The notes: generated by a model from the letters alone, not told the origin. 64,000 nt of DNA from Apostichopus japonicus (GCF_037975245.1 NC_092570.1:15063501-15127500); one strand, 5' to 3'. Positions 42,803 to 57,045 are shown, numbered from the stretch's first letter. Made by a program: numbers and translations.

Positions 42803-45800
42803 GTAAGTTTACTTTTATTTTTATAATTATAGTACGTTTATGAAATATTTTTTATTTATTTATATATAAGCCCTGTTTCATGTAAGTTCTAACTCACTTC
42901 ACATGCAAGTTATTGTGATATTAAAGTCAATGATATTATAACGTCTGTCGTATTAATCAAAATCTCGTTGAATATTAAATCCGGTCACAAAAACGAAGTT
43001 TAAAACCGAGATCTGAGCTTATATAGAAGTCATGAAAATGCTTTAACTTTGGATAAGAAAGTAACTTAATGTATAAACGAGCTGTTAATAAATACAAAAA
43101 ATACGGGCTTGAGATGTGAACGAGTGTTTCGAGAACTATGTGAATGGACAGTTATATAGCTATCCACTTCATAATATAACATTCCTTTTTGTGTTATGTA
43201 TCGATTACTTTATCTATATAGAAATATATATATAGCGTGTATAAAATTTTATCATCATTAAAAATTGTGAAATTACCTTGAGTCAAGACATTAAATTTGA
43301 TAGAACAAGTACCAGCGACGAATCGAAGATTTTAGTTGGGGTTGACCAGTGGGATCTTTGAAACCGATTCCCAACGTATTTGAATGCAGGGAGGTTGCAG
43401 GGGGGGGGGGGGTGGGGTAGGAGACTAAGATAATCATTCCAGCCATCCGGGTTGAAACGCATAGGTTGGGCTAATAACCGACGTCCAATGATTGTGTCGG
43501 CTTGAAAAAGGGTGTACCCCTCCCCCCCCCCCTTGCCTATCTCTCTCTCCTGACACACTTCGACTGGATTCTCGCCTGTATAAATTGTTTATAATATGCA
43601 CTGTACTTCTCATGTACGTAAGATCCAAATCACAATGAACCTATATCTCTTGTCACGGTGTGGTTAAATGACCTCATTGTTTTAGAAGATTAAGCCCGGA
43701 AAATCACACAGTGACCTTGAGCAATTTGAACTTGATCCTCTCAACGACCAAAACGAATGATGCCACCCCCCCCCCCAAAAAAAGAGAAAAACCTGCTATT
43801 TATAGAAACGAATTGTTCATTATGATGAAACGCTTTGATTTAATACCACTTCCTGTTGAAACCATCTATATCACGAACAGAATTGGTTACTTCCTGACAA
43901 TATTTATTTTAGAGACGTAGCAGTTTTTTGTTTTTGTTCATTTTTGGTGCATGTGTTTTGTGTTTTGATTCTTCTTAAAGGGTCACCGTGATAATGATGA
44001 TGGGGTGTTTGGACAGATTGATCAACGAGATAATAAAACAAACATAAAAATAATGTAAACAAAAAAAACCTTGCTGAAATCGAAAAGAGAATTTTAAAAT
44101 GAAGAAAAACAAAGAAAAACAAAATAGGTTAAAAAAGGTTGGTTGGATCGATCGGCAAAGATTTTAATCAATGCTGCCATTTACAGTTTCGCTTTCATAC
44201 ACATCATTTATATATAGAGAATTAGGCACGTGAATGATAACAAGCATATAGGCTTTTAACTCGTCTGCGAGGATATTAATCACTTTTTTTTTCTTACCCA
44301 ATTTCTCCCTGATATTTAATGAGAAATTTTCTCAGAGATTTCACCCTTCCACAAAACCATTTCGATTCTAAAAAATGAGGGTAGGATAGTCTGCGAAGTC
44401 TTGTTGATATTATCTGCGGTTTTTCCCCGTCGTCTCAACACATTTTTCTTAGAATTCTCGCAAGGATATAACTTTCAAGACACAATTGCACATGCGTATG
44501 TACATCTCAGTGTACACAATCGCATAACGTTGGATGTATAGGCCTAGTTCGTGGTATCACGTGGTTCGTCGCGATAAATAAAAAAAAAAAAAACGAAATC
44601 CTTAAATAACTCTTCTCGGGGAATATCGAACTCAGTGGAGCGTGTGAGTGTCTTACTAGGAGGATTTCTCTCCAAGGTTCAAATTCACCGTCACAACATT
44701 CAAGGAAAAAGAATTATCTCTCTCTCTCTATCACTCGCAATTTTTTGGCTTCAATGTTTTGTTTGATTTTATTATCACTGAATTAGCTGTAACTTCCTGT
44801 AACAAATTAGCGGAGATATTGATCGGATTTAAACGAGATTTTCATATTTTGGAAATGGATTTTTATTTTCCAATTTCTTTTGTACCTGATTAAAGACACT
44901 TAGCGTCCAGATATAAATTGATATCATTGTATATATATATACACAATATTTTCCTTTGTGTTGGATGGATTAAAGTTTCTTGTTTCCATTTCACAAGCGA
45001 CTGTGAGGAAGATCCGATTAGGACCATTTTTTATTATTAGTAGTATTATTAATATAGTGCTTTTCATGTTTATACTTGACTTGGTCAGATATCTTGTTTA
45101 GTGTATATACGAGATGCATTTCGTCATCAGAGAAAGAAGTATCCAATCTTAGGAAGGTAAGGATAAGATTTATATTCTACCTTTAATTTCTATCAATATA
45201 CGTGCATGTTGCTGAGTCGAGAGGATACGAAAAAGGCTTGTCAATTTATTACTTGAATGATCATTGTGATTCCATCGATTTTTTGTTCTTCTTCTCCACA
45301 ATCTTATATTCAATGTTTTTAGTACAATATCTATATCCGATGATGGATACAAATTTGCCATTGTGACGTCAGAGGACTCGAACAGCGCTATTAGTTTAAT
45401 CGAAGTGTTAGAAGTGGCATTTTCAATTTATGCAATTGGGCAAATTAGACACATGGAGTAAAACTTCCCTTTAAAGCAGAATTTTGGGAGATTTGATGGG
45501 ATTTTTTTTTGTTTTAATTTTTGACATACTATTATCAAATATCACCCTAACATATCATTGCATTATCAATAAAAATTAAAAATTAAAAAAAACGTCAAAA
45601 AAGTCACAACCTCAAATCAATTCATGTATCAAGAAACTAAATAAATGGAAAAATAAATGAAATAAATGAAAGTTAATATGTTAGCTGAAGTAAACATTAA
45701 TTCGACCCTCAGTATTTGGTCGCCGGGACTCTTTTCAAATGATATGTGAAACACAAATGCAAGAGTAAACTTTCGGGACTACTTAAATGACAAACTTGTT

Positions 45801-46520
45801 CTCCTTTAACTTCGCTAAAAGTTAAAAAGAAACATTGAAAGGTAACACTGGTTCCAACAATACTATCATTTTTTCCATCAAGTAAATTTCAATTTTTAGA
45901 AGGAGAAAAATCTTCAATACAAACTCGTTTTCAATTCTATTTGGAAATGGATTTTTTACTTACAAAATCTTCTGTTCTTTTACAAAAAAAAAAAAAAATG
46001 ACTGAAAATCAAATTCTATCAACCCCCTGCAGTCTCGATTATAAAGCTGTTCTACACCTTCTTTATTTTCCCCTCTGCTAAGACTATCATTAAAGTGAGC
46101 CAACAAGGAAGTAAAGTACAATACGCAAAGTGACCCGTTTTTTAGGGCTCATTTTTAATTCGGTTTTTCATCTCGTAATTGTTCTTGATTGTGTTATGCA
46201 CTATTTTTCACTCAAGAAGGGATTTTTTTTCTCATTATAAAGCAACAGCATATTTTTGGCTTTTAACTGTCTGTGTTTGTTCAAGTCAGTTGGTAGACCT
46301 ACTTCTTGTGATCCAAAAATACAACGTTTGAAAGTTCCTGCTTGCACGGAAATCTGTTTGCACTATATACTGTACGTGCACTATATGTGAGTATACTGGC
46401 TTTACGTATAGTAACCAGTTCAACTGTAGTCGTATGTGGGTACACCCTTGACCAACTTTGATATCTTCATGCACGAGTATTGTATTAAAAGTTAACATTA
46501 AGTTACTGGCATGTACCATA
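42803..46520. other. no gene recognised
   Basis: AT-rich, with poly(G) and poly(C) runs near 43400 and 43520. No downstream exon for the 42743 candidate could be picked out. Confidence 0.4.
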
Positions 46521-46524
46521 ATTA

Positions 46525-46529
46525 TAGTT

Positions 46530-46577
<48 letters not shown>

Positions 46578-46632
46578 TTGAAAATCTATATATATATAAA
46601 TAATTGAAAATCTATATATATATATGAAAATC

Positions 46633-46690
<58 letters not shown>
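46525..46690. repeat. interrupted (TA)n with AATAATTGAAAATC units
   Basis: TA runs alternate with repeated AAATAATTGAAAATCTA and TGAAAATCTATATA blocks. Confidence 0.9.
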
Positions 46691-46694
<4 letters not shown>

Positions 46695-46714
46695 CATTTG
46701 CAAGTTATTTGTGA

Positions 46715-47830
46715 AGTAGAACCAGTTTTGTGAACATCAATGGTGTAACTTCTGATGAAAGTAGGTTAATATATGGAGTACCTCAAGGTGCAGTTTTGGG
46801 ACCACTTTTGTATGTCATGTATACACAACCCATGGGTAGTATCATGTGTAACCATAAAGTTGATTTTCACTCTTATGCTGATGACACTCAGCTTTATGTA
46901 TCTATCACTCAACCCTAACATACCTGGTGAAGCAGAAATGGCATTAAAGAAATTACAAGACTATATCTCTGACATTATGATTTGGATGAATTTGAATAAG
47001 CTTAAATTAGACAATGACAAAACTGAGTTTTTCATAGCTGGTACAAAACAAAGTCTCCAAAAACTACCTCCATTTCAGTTGGAAGTTGGAAACTGCCATA
47101 TAAACCCCTCCAGTGAAGTTCGTAATCTCGGGATCATTTTTGATTCAGATTTTCAAATGACAAAACAGATTAACAGCTTAGTTTCATCATGTAATTATCA
47201 TATCAGGAATTTATTTCGTATTGGCCGTTATCTTGATAATGGAACTCGTCATTCTGTTGTCCGCGCAGTTCCCCTCTCACGTTATGACTATGCCAATGCC
47301 CTTTATATGGTTCTACATCAAAAGACCTAAATCGCCTTCAGTCCCTTCAAAATCGTTGCGCTAAATTTATTTTCTCGGCAGCTAGGTTAGATAGCCCAAA
47401 ACCTCTTCTACGTGCCCTTCATTGGTTACCTATCCGTGAAAGAATTCATTTTAAGTTACGTCTTTATGTGTATAAATGCATGAATAATGCAGCCCCGGCT
47501 TATCTCTCTAACATGCTTCAGCGGAATCCCGCACCATTATCTGTTCCTGATACCAGGTCTGCAATGGATGGGACCCTGCTTCTTACGTCATCGTCTAAGA
47601 AACGGGTGGGTGAGGGCGCCTTTTCCAGTGCAGGTCCTGTGTTGTGGAACTCTCTTCCCTCTCATATACGTAATTCTAAATCTGTTGCATTGTTCAAGAA
47701 ACAACTTAAGACTGACCTGTTTAATTAATTGTACATTTTGTTGGTATTAGTTTTCTTGTAAATTTAAGCGCATTGATAATTTGGAGTTTGCGCTTTATAA
47801 AAGTGGGGTGATGAGTGGGGAGGCATGCTT
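46715..47830 (+). mobile_element. decayed L2/CR1-like LINE, 5'-truncated
   Basis: Reverse-transcriptase fragments in three reading segments: YGVPQGAVLGPLLYVMYTQP, then YADDTQLYVS (the catalytic YADD), then NLGIIFDSDFQMTKQI, then LNRLQSLQNRCAKFIF and LHWLPIRERIHFKLRL, ending VLWNSLPSHIR and FKKQLKTDLFN with a stop at about 47728. Frameshifts near 46910 and 47320 make it inactive. The 3' UTR has AAGCGCATTGA..TTTGCGCTTTATAAA as in L2. The endonuclease is absent. Confidence 0.9.
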
Positions 47831-48489
47831 TCAACCACTTGTTAAGGTACGTCATCAAGGATAGTTCTTTTGGAAGAAGCCAACTTTACTTGAACAAAGT
47901 GTACTATAGAAAAAATGTTGCTTGTACTGAACGCATATATAATATACAGGTGTTAAAATTCATCGCACTGTGAATTCACAGGCTCAGCCCAGCCAAGCCC
48001 AATTTCAGGAATGTGATCATATGGTCATCACCAAATATATAAGACAACACAACGGTTGTAATATTTCAACAGGTTTGTAATGTAGGGGCATAAGGCCTAT
48101 CAAGTTATACTCCAAATTTACAGTTATAAAGTGGTATTTGATATAAAAACCGTTTGTGACCTATAAATCTTAGATTGACTTGTGCAATATAGGGCCTACG
48201 TAAAATATAGAATAACTCTGTGGTTATTTTACAAAAGCTTAAAGCATTTGTGACCTGCAAATACAAACACAATGAATTGTCTAAGATACAATACTGCTGA
48301 GTGCAGTGCAACGTTTCAGTTAACACCTATAGGGATAGTGTATACTCATATATACGCTGTTGAACCTTCAAGTTATGACACGATATAATATGTTAGCCAT
48401 TGGGACTGAACTATATTTGTTACATATATATATGTTATATATGAGTTATATATGTATTATATCTATGTTATATCTTTGTTATATATCTG

Positions 48490-48512
48490 TTATATCTTTT
48501 ATATATATATAT

Positions 48513-48550
<38 letters not shown>

Positions 48551-48591
48551 CATATATATATAAACACACATACATATATATATACACACAA

Positions 48592-48656
<65 letters not shown>

Positions 48657-48700
48657 CACATATACATACACACACATATTTATATACACATATATTTACG
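48490..48700. repeat. (TA)n / (CA)n compound microsatellite
   Basis: TA runs mixed with CACA and TACA units. Confidence 0.95.
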
Positions 48701-48990
48701 AACAGGTGAAAGTTAAATCGCCAATTTGGCTTCTCTCGTCACTACTATTTAACTGACCTTGGTCATAACATATTTGGCCTGGCTATACGTGTTATGAATT
48801 TTTCAACGTGTAGAAGCAATCAGCAAATGAGATTACTTCGAAAGACGGGTCGGGTGTTAAAATCTTGGGAGGTTATATCGAGTAACTTAGAATAAAATTC
48901 GAAAATCCCCAACTCGAGTCAAGAGAAAGGCATTTTCAATCCATTCATCCAGTGAGAAGTACATCGCTCCTTGTGGATGGATTATGCGAT

Positions 48991-49014
48991 AACCTAACCC
49001 TAACCCTAACTAAC
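48991..49014 (+). repeat. short interstitial telomere-like repeat (CCCTAA)n
   Basis: Two perfect CCCTAA units with partial flanking units, complement of TTAGGG. Confidence 0.7.
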
Positions 49015-51494
49015 AAGAACGCTCTCATAGGAAATTTCAGAAGGAAATCAGTACACCAACAAAGTTGTATTTTTATCCGTCGCCGGGGAACTGGTCATTG
49101 TTCATACGTAGTTCATATGTAGCGTATCGCAGTTATGCTCGATGGACAATACACGTTTTGGCCCTTACGGCCGACCATACTCGTTGTGTGACACGGCACT
49201 ATTCTGTACGTATAACACCAAAATTCATTTAGCATGTACTGCGTTACGGAGTACAGTGTTTTACCTCCATGGTGTAGCCTACATTTCTGATAGAGCAATC
49301 GGATTGCGCATAAACGATTAGAGAGATGCTAAAACGAATGATTTTCAGAAACTCGTTCAATGTTCGCACCATTAAGCATGTTTCATTAGCCATGAAGACT
49401 AACGAGGCCTGAATTATAGGCAGCATAATTATCGAGGTTTATATCATCGTTAAAACAGAAAGGTAAGTTCGCGGACTATAATAGATATTTGAATCAATCC
49501 ATGAGATTTAAAACTTTATACTGTAGGTAAAGGAATGAAAAGTGTCATTAATGCAATGATATTATATAATGTACGAGAAAGAAAGAAAGCAAGAAAGTAA
49601 AAAAGAAATTAAATGAACTAACTTGTTGTGGAATGTAACGGTGTCGAATAGCATCCCACGAATTTGTAAACATTGACCCAAAAAAGGCTACTTTGAGTGA
49701 GCAACAGGTTTAGTTAAATGATTAATAAAGTCTCATAATTCAGATTTCAAAACAAAATCGATTACATGGTTTGTGTTTGTTTGCAGTATTTGTACAGTGA
49801 AACGGACAATATTTCCTGGAGTGCTAAGTTCACTATGTTCGAATCCACTTTAAACAGAATTTAACCTTGCTCTATTCAACATAAAAAAAATATCTTTCTC
49901 TTTAAAAAGAAACAAGATACAATTAATCTCAAAACAGAAACCAACAAAGAAAATAAGTTGATTCTGCAGTTGGTCATCTCTATAGATACTATCCAAAAAT
50001 TATTTTCTTACTAATGAGTATCATTAATGTAAAGATTTGTACAATAGATTTGATTTACCCCCGCCCCAAAGAAGAGCCCATGCATAGGACCAACAGTATG
50101 GGGGAGGGTGGGGATGTGGGGAGTTCACGAAAACTTAAAAATAGGACGTTTAAAGGTAATTTGGAGCTTTGCTTCCTCTAATCAAGATCACGTGTCCCAT
50201 TGTCCCTCGACGTTTGTGGCCCTTCTCCCCTCCACACCCCCTGACTCAACCCATTCCCACTCCTTCTGGATGGGATGTTATCATTGCTATTAATACACTG
50301 CAAAGCAATCCGTCTGTGAAGCATTCATGATTTGTGTGACATAAAGAATACAAATTCTTGTGAATCTTGCCAAGTCCTTTTTTTAATCAGTTTAATTTAG
50401 AGAGAATGATAATTAAGTAGTTATGTACTTCTGATTATACTACCCTGATAATTTGAAATATAGAAAACATCATTTCAGAACAACCCTTTTGTCATATAAA
50501 CCGCCTCATTGCTACACCGCCATACCTTTACATCGTCCCATCCTTCCACCCTTTAACCGTCCCAACTCCCGTCTTCATGTAAAAAATGTTTTTTAAGTTT
50601 GTTTAATTAATTTTTTTTTTATAGGAATCAGCTTATTTTATTCTACTGTATTTATGAAACAATATATATATCTATAGAAGCATGCTTTGTTTTCATCGCC
50701 AATACTTCCCACTCATACCAATGTCAAATTAGGTATTGTATGAAGTATATAGGGTGTATAAAGTGTACGAAAATATGTACCACCACTAAGAATGTCAAAC
50801 CGAGCCAAAATTCTCCTCCAACTGTACTCATCCGTGATTTAAATAAATTTGAACGGTCAATGGTTTAAGCGTCTACATAACCTCCATAAAAATGGATTTT
50901 GTGTCGAAAGAACTTCAATAAAATAGCCCTTTCATCTGTAAAGTCACGCAGGTGTGTAACTCTAATATTGAGTATAACTTCCACAAGCTAGAACGATCAA
51001 ACTAAACCGATTCTCTATCTAGTCGTTCATTTTGGATTGATTTTCTAAGGGGGTAGGGGTGGGGGAGGGGCGGGTGCTACAATTTGTGACAACTATCTGA
51101 AAGAAACGGTACTTGATTATATCCTTTTAAGAACCAGTTTCGTCGTAACCATGGCAATAGTGGTCGTGTACGGTCACGCAAAATGAAAACTGTATTTTTT
51201 ATTTGAATTTGAAATATTCGATTCGACATACAGTAAATCATTAAATCGTGATATACCGGTTAACCGTTTGAAATTAGTGTTTCAATCTATCTAGATTGAA
51301 AAGAAAATGCGATTATAGGACGAGGTGATGTGTCGTTTTAAGAACGCTTTTAGAACTCCAATTTGGTTAAATAAATATGCCGTGCTATACCAGGCAGACG
51401 TTTTGGGTTCCTGTTACATTTTAGAATTACAAATATTGACCTATTAAACCAAAAGGTGTAAAATATGATGACAATTAAAAAAAAGGGTGAAAAG
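49015..51494. other. no gene recognised
   Basis: Unique-looking AT-rich DNA. The minus-strand ORFs at 49113-49426 have no splice or domain support. Confidence 0.4.
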
Positions 51495-52385
51495 TTAATA
51501 AACGTTAATGATTTTCATTTGATAATGTTTGATCAATCCGATGTAGACTTTACTATGACCAGACATTTTGGCGCTACGAAGACCGCGGTAGCTCCATGAA
51601 AGCAAAACTGAAAGCAAAGTTGATATATATACAGTACATGTGTGTAAAGGAGCAGATTCATTTAAAAGAAAAGTGTCCCCTTAAGGACATCCGTGGACAG
51701 TAATAAACAGTATTCCGTAATCAGTAATTAACTCAGTCATTAACTCCTATACTCTCTAGAGAGTTGAGCAAAACTGAAAACAAAGTTGATATATACATAT
51801 GTGTATAGGAACAGATTCACATCAAAGAAACGTGTCCCCTTAAGGACATCCGTGGACAGTAATAAACAGTATTCCGTAATCAGTAATTAACTCAGTAATT
51901 AACTCCTATACTCTCTAGAGAGTTGATCTCTTCTGCCCTTTTCAACTTATCTCATTTCTTCGTCTCTTCCCTTAATCTCACTCATTATTTTGCTCCTTCT
52001 GTTGCCTTATAGGTGTAAACTTTCTAATTTGTTTCATTTTGTTTTATAAACGTTAATGATTTTCTTTTGCTAATGTTTGATCCATCCGATGCAGACTTTA
52101 CTATGACCAGACATTCTGGCGCTACGAAGGCCGCGGTAACGCAAAGAAAAAAGAACTTAAAGCAAGGTTTCTCTATACATATGTGGATAGGAGCAGATTC
52201 ACATAAAAGAAACGTGTCCCCTTAAGGACACATGTGGACAGTATTACGTGATCAAATTAACTCAGTAATTAACTCCTATATACTCTCTAGAGAATTGATC
52301 TCTTCTGCCCTTTTCAACTCAACTCAGCTCCTCGTCTCTTCCTTCTGATCTCACTCATTATTTTGCTCTTGCTTTTGCCCCATTT
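51495..52385 (+). repeat. compound tandem duplication, units of ~150-350 bp
   Basis: AAACGTTAATGATTTTC, CCGATG..GACTTTACTATGAC and GACATT.TGGCGCTACGAAG occur at 51495 and 52044. CAGATTCA..AAGAAA, GTGTCCCCTTAAGGACA and CTCTCTAGAGA.TTGA occur three times (about 51640-51774, 51795-51924, 52190-52300). TCTCTTCTGCCCTTTTCAAC and its pyrimidine-rich sequel occur twice (51927, 52299). The last unit leads into a hammerhead-like repeat copy at 52486. Confidence 0.85.
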
Positions 52386-52485
52386 AACTGTCCAACCAAT
52401 TTAGTTATCTGTCTCTTTTATATCTTAAATCTCTTACATCTTAAAATGCGCCCTTCGTCTGCTTTCATTTCAGTTATAACCTCTG

Positions 52486-52528
52486 AAGAATATCCAGTCA
52501 GGATCGAATTATCAGGCCCTCTAACCTT
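52486..52528 (+). repeat. hammerhead-like repeat copy C, degenerate
   Basis: AACCT, CTGAAGA, A, TATCC-AGTCA-GGATC, GAAT, TATC, AGGCCCT. The CUGANGA box is intact, but the GAAA box reads GAAT. The sequence after it (AGGCCCTCTAACCTTTA) matches that after the 57-kb copy. Confidence 0.4.
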
Positions 52529-53417
52529 TAAATATTTCTCTATACAGTACAGTGTTTATTTCTTCATTTTAGTTTTTGCAATAGATAACCAGTTTTGTTA
52601 ACAGTGTTTTCCCCCCTTCCATCTCAAAAATTATTTTTAAGTTTGAAATTTCCTTTCAAACTAAACTGTTACATGGGTTTTAACCATATTTTTTGTGACT
52701 TGGGGGGGGGGAGGGAGTGGGTTGGGGAGGGGAGAGGGGGTGGGTCAGTTGGTGCTTACTCAAAAGTAGATCGAAAGGATCAAAATCAAACTAAGCCCCC
52801 AGTTTTATTTTCTAAATCACTTCCACCATGCAGATTCCATTCATGTTTATGTTTGATCACGATTGGATATAGAAAGCAAATTCGAAACTTTTACAAAACT
52901 CGAAAACTAGTTGAAATGAAATTATTTCTACCAAAGTAAGTGCGTTGTGATAATATTTAACTCTCAAGTAGTATCTAAAATGTCACAAAATCAACACAAA
53001 AATGTACCCTAAGAATGATTACTATGTGTATCTTATACATACATTATCGAAACAAGATTAAGCACAGGGCTCTATATATTAGGTACCGTATACTTCAGGC
53101 TATTCAAATGAGGTTTCTGTTAGATATTTTTTTATTGTTATGCTCACCAGTTCTACTCGTCCATTCATATCTTCGATATCTAATAAATTCAGTATTTGTT
53201 CTCATACAATTAGGTCCCCCCTAGGAAATATCCAATACAATAGTTATTTCTTTCAAAAGTGCAATTATAATATTTGTTTTAATAGCAAGTTGCGAAAAAC
53301 CTTTTTTTTATTGTTAAACTATCAGATTATTGGTATAGTAACTCTGTTGTTTCTACATTTATTATTGCCATAACGATTACTATGGATGAATAATTATAGA
53401 GAACTGGGGAAAAATTG

Positions 53418-53505
53418 GAATATATATATATATATATATATATATGTATAGATATATATATATATATATATACAGTATATATATACAGTATATATATATT
53501 GCATG
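53418..53505. repeat. (TA)n microsatellite with TACAG interruptions
   Basis: TA runs with GTATAGA and TACAGTA breaks. Confidence 0.93.
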
Positions 53506-54787
53506 CTTATATTACATAGTTTGTGTATGTGTGATAGCAAATGTTCACCCACATTAATGTAATTAAACTGCGGATATTGCTAACGACATAGTTCCTTCTC
53601 TGTGTGTTTTATTCGGAGATATAGGATGTAGTTATGCAAACAACCATTCCCTCATCCAAAATTCAGGTTTCCGACTGTTATTCTTCATTAAGAAAGATTT
53701 TCTTTTATGACTGACAGAAGGCAAATTGCAGTTATGATGGTATATGGGCCTTTATTGTGTCAGAATATATATATGGGTGTATAGAATATTAATAATTTAG
53801 TTGATGTGTTTGCCACTTTGTGATGTGGTATTGAATTGCTGAAAATTCGAAAACGTCGAAACGGTATGAAGGGGTGGGGAAAGCGCCGGTGGGGGGGTGG
53901 TGGTAGGTTAGGAATAAGGGTGAGAGACATCTTCAAAGGCATGAAGAAGGATGGGGAGGGTGGGGGGGGGGCGTTTCACACGATAAAATTTTGAAATTTA
54001 AAGGGACAAATAGTATAACTCTTGAGAAAATTCAATTACAGATATCTGAAATTAACCATTGGTCGTTCGGTGTTTAAATATATTTTATTTTGTTTTAAGT
54101 TCTAGATGAAACGCCTAAACGGCTTTACATACTTAATTGTTAATAGGCTTAAAGTTAGTGACCGCGAGCGTTTAGTCTCGGCCTTTCAACTGAATGTTTA
54201 GAATACATTAATGTTTCGTATTTCAGTTTTATATGACACATGCTGATCATGAGCGACCATGAAAGCGACCATGAGTTTAAAAAAAAAAAAAAAATCCATA
54301 CTTTCAATATAATCCTGTACCTTTGTTTCACCATAAATAACATTTTTTTTAAAGCCCGATATTGTTGGAATTTTCCCAGAGGCCGAAGTATTCCAATTTG
54401 AGGTAAAAATTGACATGTCGCTTCTTGGAAGATTTTAAGACTTCAAACTTAACGACAATGATCATAACCTTGATATTTCAAATGCAGACACGTTCTCAAG
54501 ATCCCCTCACTCCTTTGTTTTTCATGACTTTTCATTTGGCAAAAGCAGGTGTAGCTTATCTCTTGCGGTTTGAAAGATAAGTCTTTTTCTCGGCAAATAG
54601 AAATGAGGTTATACGAGCCAATACCGAGGGGTCCTTGAGCTATACGTATATTAACTGTTCGCATGTTTAAGCCGAAGAGCTGGACTTCTGAAGCAAGTAC
54701 TCAAAATCATCCAAGCTTTTTGTTGACGAAAAGAAAGTTAATCAGATAACAAAAAAAAGGCTTTGTAAATGAAGGTGTCAATCGATG

Positions 54788-54833
54788 CGCCCGCCCGCCC
54801 CGCCCCGCCCCGCCCCGCTCGCCCGCCCGCCCC
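54788..54833 (+). repeat. (CGCCC)n GC-rich minisatellite
   Basis: Repeated CGCCC and CGCCCCGCCC units in otherwise AT-rich DNA. Confidence 0.9.
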
Positions 54834-55322
54834 AATTCATAAATAGAGGTACTTTGAGTCATAACTGGGAGTGAAACAATATGTTATACATGGTGATATC
54901 AATCGAAGATAAGGAAATGGACATACTCGGGACGCTCAGTGGTTGATTTCGAAGGGTGAATGGATATTGAAAGGATTATTAAAATTTCCCTACAATTGCC
55001 AGGAAGAACCCCATGCCTTCTCCAGTGATATTTTACTTGCATTCAGTTTATGACTTCAGAAATATGGGGGTGGGTGGAATGCGAAAGAAAATTACGAATA
55101 ACAGTCAAATCAAGCCTTTGATAGGTCAAAACTAATCATGTTTTTGTCCTTGTCCAAGGTAAAACTTTTTATTGAAGCTGTTAATGTTGATTTAATTTTG
55201 ACAAATGTAGTACACTTAAGTTTCATTAAGCAAACTGAAGCAAATGTCCCTGTTTTTCTAATTAAATCTGTTCAATTTTCCTTTTCACTTTATATATATA
55301 TATTCAACAAGCTTTCTTGCAG

Positions 55323-55770
55323 CACAACCTCGAAAACATTCAGAGGCGTGCAGCCCGTTTCATCACTTCAGATTATTCAAGAGAGCCTGGCTCTGTCTCA
55401 TCGCTTTTACGGGACCTAAACCTGGTGCCCTTGGCAGATCTTATTTGCTAAGGGCATCCATGGTCAGGCTCAGATTCCTATTGACTGCCTAAGGAAGCCT
55501 CTGCGTAGGAATCGGAACATGCACGATATGCATTTCTGTCAATTGTATGCCAGTATCAATTGCTATAAGTATAGTTTTCTTCCAAATACAATTAGGGATT
55601 GGAATAGTCTGCCTTCAGACCTCATTAGTAGTTCCAGTGGTTCTGTGAATCCTGTCACTCATATCAGTACTCGTGTCAGATTTAACTAGTTACTCTCTTG
55701 ACGTGTGTGTGGTGAGATATTGTCCCTTTTTGCGGATGTGTCACCGTAACGAAGACGAAGAAGAACATAA
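55323..55770 (+). mobile_element. decayed LINE 3' end (reverse-transcriptase C-terminus)
   Basis: Codes for NLENIQRRAARFITSDYS and, after internal stops and shifts, LPNTIRDWNSLPSDLI, up to TAG at about 55689. QRRAARF and RDWNSLP are typical of a group of invertebrate non-LTR reverse transcriptases, distinct in type from the 46.7- and 57.3-kb elements. A GAAGACGAAGAAG tail follows. Confidence 0.75.
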
Positions 55771-56984
55771 TAACATTTCGTAACAAGAAAATGCCATGTG
55801 ACAAAACATTTTGAGGAGAGAATAAAAAAACAATTAATTAATCTTTATGAAAACATTTTTATATTGTTAAATTAAAAAAAGTGAAGGAAATGAGTATCTC
55901 AGACTGATCAGTATTAAAAATGTATAGAATTGACGACCAAACTCCAAGAAAGCTTGTTTTATTGTTTTAATTTTCACAGGTTTTGTAGTTGCGGACATAT
56001 CTCAATAGTATATAACCCTATGCAGGTGTACAGTATAGTTTCAATTTCATATATCTTATTTGATATGTCTTTCAAGATTAACGTCTATACACTGACGTTA
56101 ATGTAAAGAAACGTAACAGGATACCAATATTATGTAATCCAATAAGAACATAACAGTGAATATCAAAAATTGTATATTATACCTGGAGCAATTTTTTCTC
56201 TCGTCGTTTTTAAGTTTATATGTTATATTGTACAGTAAGACTCTCTGCTATGAGATTTTGGAAAATGTCATATTATAAGATATATGAAGCTATAGACGCG
56301 TAATAGTAACTGTCAATTTGATTCCCGAAATAGAAAAATATTTCTACTTCTTCTCTCTACCCGGAGGCAACCTCTGAGATGGTGAGACAGACAGATAAGG
56401 AGAGAGAGAAAGAGGTGGAGAGAGATGGGTGGAGGTGGAGAGATCAGCTCTGTAGTTTTGCAACATTTACTGTCTATATCTGCAGTAGCCATAGTGACAC
56501 GTCTTCTATTATACTTTTATGTTGTATTTTGACCACTAAAAAAGGGTGCAGGGGTGGGGGATTTGACGTTTGTGTGTTTCTAGGTGAAAAATGATATGGG
56601 GGGGGGGGAATAAATGACGAAACAATACTTGAAGCTGAAAATTGTCATATCTTTGCATATATGCAACAACATTTTCCTGTCAAAAGTCGGAATGAATCTG
56701 TATGCAATGGAATATAATTTTGCTTGCCATATAATTATCCATGATTGTGTAATTTACAGTTCTGTAATAATATATAAACTACTATATTTATAGAGAAATG
56801 TTTGCCGTTTATATAATAAAGTTTTTTTTCTTAACAGATGTTCATGCATAGATACAGTAAGGGTCTCCCGACACATTCAAGAAGCGGGTGTTAGTAAATT
56901 TGCCAAAACCTATTGACAAGTATATAGAAGTATTTCACATGATGAATCTGCGGTACATCAAATTAAACTAAATAAATATAACAC

Positions 56985-57045
56985 AAAACTGTTAGTAAAC
57001 TGCTTACCTACTAAAGAGCCTGTGTAAGAGAATGTGTAAAAGTAA
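56985..57045 (+). repeat. repeat module, inverted copy of 29250-29315
   Basis: CTGTTAGTAAACTGCTTACC, then AGCCTGTGTAAGAGAATGTG and TAAAAGTAAG. It directly precedes hammerhead-like copy D. Confidence 0.6.
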
